From positions 1 to 8,395 of the forward strand of contig DATKEG010000181.1 in the NCBI GenBank assembly GCA_035544515.1: a stretch of 8,395 bases of DNA, written 5' to 3'. This document shows, piece after piece, positions 6,923 through 8,395 of the stretch (within the stretch, counting starts at the first letter, position 1; the number at the start of each line of letters is the position of its first letter). The notes below the pieces were generated by a model. The model was not told the DNA's origin and searched no databases. It saw only the letters and a program-made list of their open reading frames with translations. Both the position numbers and the translations under genes were made by a program. The DNA comes from DATKEG01 sp035544515. Its GTDB lineage: Bacteria; Acidobacteriota; Vicinamibacteria; Fen-336.

Positions 6923-7011
6923 GCTTGCGCCCTCCGCGGGTTCGCTCTCCGGGCAGATCCTACCGCAGCCAAGCCCTCGCGACCTGTTAGGATGGCTGGG
7001 GGAGCACGGCG

Positions 7012-7620
7012 ATGAGCGATTGGGTGATGGCGCTGGCGGCTCTGGCCATGGCCGCGCAGCCGGCGCCGGCGCGGTTCAAGAGCGGGTCGCTGCCGGCGCC
7101 GTCAGGGGCGACCGTGGGCGGTGGCGAGGTCCTCCTCGAGGTGGAGGTCGGCGAGGCCGGCAACGTCGCGGCCGTGCGCGCGCTGCGGGATACGCCGCCC
7201 TACACCGAGGCGCTGCGCCGCGCCGTCCGGGGCTGGACGTTCGAGCCCGCGCAGGGCGCGCAAGGGTCGATCCCGTCGACCGTGCTCGTGGCGGGCTCAT
7301 TCCGCCCCCCGACGATGGCGGGGCCCGCGATCGGACAGGCGCCGATCGACGTGGCCGCGCCGGCTGCCGGCACGCCCTTCCCGACCACCATCGCTCCGGC
7401 GCTCTATCCCCCGCACGCGCAGGGCGACGCGCAGGTGCTCGTGGAGATCGCTATCGGAGCGGAGGCCAGGCCCGCCACGCGGGTCGTTCTCGGCGCGCGC
7501 GGCTTCGACGATGCCGCGTTGCAGGCCGCCGGCCAGTGGCGCTTCCGGCCGGGCGCGGGCGTCGCCTACGTCGTCTTCGGCTTCCGCCAGCCGGTCACGG
7601 CGCCCCCCGCCGTCCGCTAG
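7012..7620 (+). CDS. Exported protein with two TonB C-terminal-like repeats
   Basis: This 202-aa protein has a short hydrophobic N-terminus (WVMALAALAMAAQPA, about 4-18) that looks like a signal peptide. Two similar modules follow. The first (about 38-98) reads GEVLLEVEVGEAGNV, ALRRAVRGWTFEPA; the second (about 138-193) reads AQVLVEIAIGAEARP, ALQAAGQWRFRPG. Each follows the TonB C-terminal pattern: a strand of alternating hydrophobics, V/I-G-x-x-G, a helix with A-L-x-x-A, then W-x-F-x-P. A Pro/Ala linker joins them (about 99-137). The long Pro-Lys spacer and cytoplasmic anchor of a true TonB are missing, so energy transduction by ExbBD coupling is unlikely. The ATG at 7012 has GGGGGAG 7 nt upstream. 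It converges on the next gene with a 7-bp gap. Family placement rests on pattern only. Confidence 0.72.
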   Translation: MSDWVMALAALAMAAQPAPARFKSGSLPAPSGATVGGGEVLLEVEVGEAGNVAAVRALRDTPPYTEALRRAVRGWTFEPAQGAQGSIPSTVLVAGSFRPPTMAGPAIGQAPIDVAAPAAGTPFPTTIAPALYPPHAQGDAQVLVEIAIGAEARPATRVVLGARGFDDAALQAAGQWRFRPGAGVAYVVFGFRQPVTAPPAVR

Positions 7621-7627
7621 CGTCTCG

Positions 7628-8395
7628 TCACTGGTCGAACAGCCGGAGCTGGCGCGGCGGCCTCGACGCGGCCCGCGGCACGGCCGCCACGTCGAGCCAG
7701 TCCGTCCCCTCGCGCCCGCAGATCTCCAGCCGCACCTCGCCGCGCCGGCGCAGCGCCTTCTCCGCCGCCAGGCGGGCGACCTCAGGATGGTTGTTCGTCT
7801 CGGACAGGTGCGCCAGCACCACCGCCCGGCAGGCTTCGCCGAGGCCGCTTTCGAGGTAGCGCGCGGTGTCCTGGTTCGAGAGGTGGCCGTAACCGCCCGA
7901 GATCCGTGTCTTGAGCGACCAGGGGTAAGGGCCGTCCCGCAGCATGCCGGGGTCGTAGTTCGACTCGATCAGGACGGCGTCGCACCCGCGGAACCCGTCC
8001 ACGAGGCTGCGGTTGAGATGGCCGAAGTCGGTGGCGTGACCCAGCGCGCCATCCGCGCAGGAGACCACGAACGCCATGGGCCCGGCCGCGTCGTGGGGGA
8101 CGGGGACGCCGCGGACGCCGAAGGGACCGATCTGCCGCGGGACGAGCGGCTCGAGCACGTCGTAGCCCGCGATCTCCTCGGCGCCCAGGCCGGCCGCGGC
8201 ATAGGTCCCGCGCGACCCGGCCAGCCGCACGCCCCACTTGTTCGAGAAGGACGCCGCGCCGCGCGCGTGGTCGCCGTGCTCGTGAGAGAGAATCACCGCG
8301 GTGAGGGAGCCGGGATCGACGCCCGCCGACTGGACGCGCTCCGCGAGCTCGCGCGCGCCGAGGCCCGCGTCGATCAGCAGGCGGCCGCCCTCGCA
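7628..8395 (-). CDS. Metallo-beta-lactamase-fold hydrolase, YycJ/WalJ-like (5' end outside window)
   Basis: 255 residues are visible; the frame is open through the window edge, so the true start lies beyond 8395. The metal-binding motif HxHxDH occurs as SHEHGDHARG (visible residues 37-46), preceded by LLIDAGLG. Further ligand candidates are the His in VPVPHDAAGP, the Asp in GHATDFGHL, and the His in VVLAHLSETNNHPE, which matches the YycJ-type HLSExNN motif. SNYDPGML, then GYGHLSNQDTARYL, are also typical of that subgroup. YycJ/WalJ proteins are cytosolic nuclease-like enzymes, linked in Firmicutes to DNA repair and to the WalKR locus; here no walKR gene is visible. A conventional caller could take the GTG at 8296 as start, but that would remove the first strand of the fold. 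The C-terminus ends RQLRLFDQ. Confidence 0.9.
   Translation of the reverse strand, partial: CEGGRLLIDAGLGARELAERVQSAGVDPGSLTAVILSHEHGDHARGAASFSNKWGVRLAGSRGTYAAAGLGAEEIAGYDVLEPLVPRQIGPFGVRGVPVPHDAAGPMAFVVSCADGALGHATDFGHLNRSLVDGFRGCDAVLIESNYDPGMLRDGPYPWSLKTRISGGYGHLSNQDTARYLESGLGEACRAVVLAHLSETNNHPEVARLAAEKALRRRGEVRLEICGREGTDWLDVAAVPRAASRPPRQLRLFDQ

Overview
This is a high-GC (roughly 70%) bacterial chromosomal segment carrying eight genes, tightly packed on both strands. There are no RNA genes, mobile elements, CRISPR arrays or long repeats that I can see. The taxon cannot be fixed from the window. A von Willebrand-like protein of the type common in Acidobacteriota, a TonB-like protein and selenoprotein use would fit Acidobacteriota or another high-GC soil/sediment lineage such as Rokubacteria. 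This is a weak inference.

Layout. Minus strand 36-2299: the purine genes purB, purS and purQ, in that transcription order, with gaps or overlaps of a few bases and so almost certainly one operon. Minus strand 2461-3138: a membrane-anchored protein of the iodothyronine deiodinase family, whose frame is interrupted by an in-frame TGA (2872-2874) exactly where deiodinases carry selenocysteine (the SCTUPPF motif). A perfect 7-bp hairpin with a GGC loop lies 14 nt past the TGA, as expected of a bacterial SECIS element. A conventional gene caller would split or truncate this gene. Plus strand 3199-4947: a complete NAD-type malic enzyme, divergent from the deiodinase gene across 60 bp. It overlaps by 4 nt (GTGA) a secreted VWFA-related protein (4944-5960). 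Minus strand 5999-6922: a sugar-type periplasmic binding protein fold that lacks an export signal. Plus strand 7012-7620: a small exported protein with two TonB C-terminal-like repeats. Minus strand 7628-8395: the larger part of a YycJ/WalJ-like metallo-beta-lactamase-fold hydrolase, whose 5' end lies beyond the window.

How the genes relate. Only the purine genes form an evident pathway unit: PurS and PurQ are subunits of FGAM synthase, and PurB acts later in the pathway and again in AMP synthesis. The malic enzyme and VWFA genes are translationally coupled but have no obvious functional link. The others look like single-gene units. The standout is the deiodinase-like selenoprotein: its sequence identity is clear, but its bacterial substrate is unknown.

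Intergenic stretches are short: 161 bp at 2300-2460, 60 bp at 3139-3198, 38 bp at 5961-5998, 89 bp at 6923-7011 and 7 bp at 7621-7627. No stretch over 300 bp lacks a gene. Positions 1-35 hold no gene I can defend.
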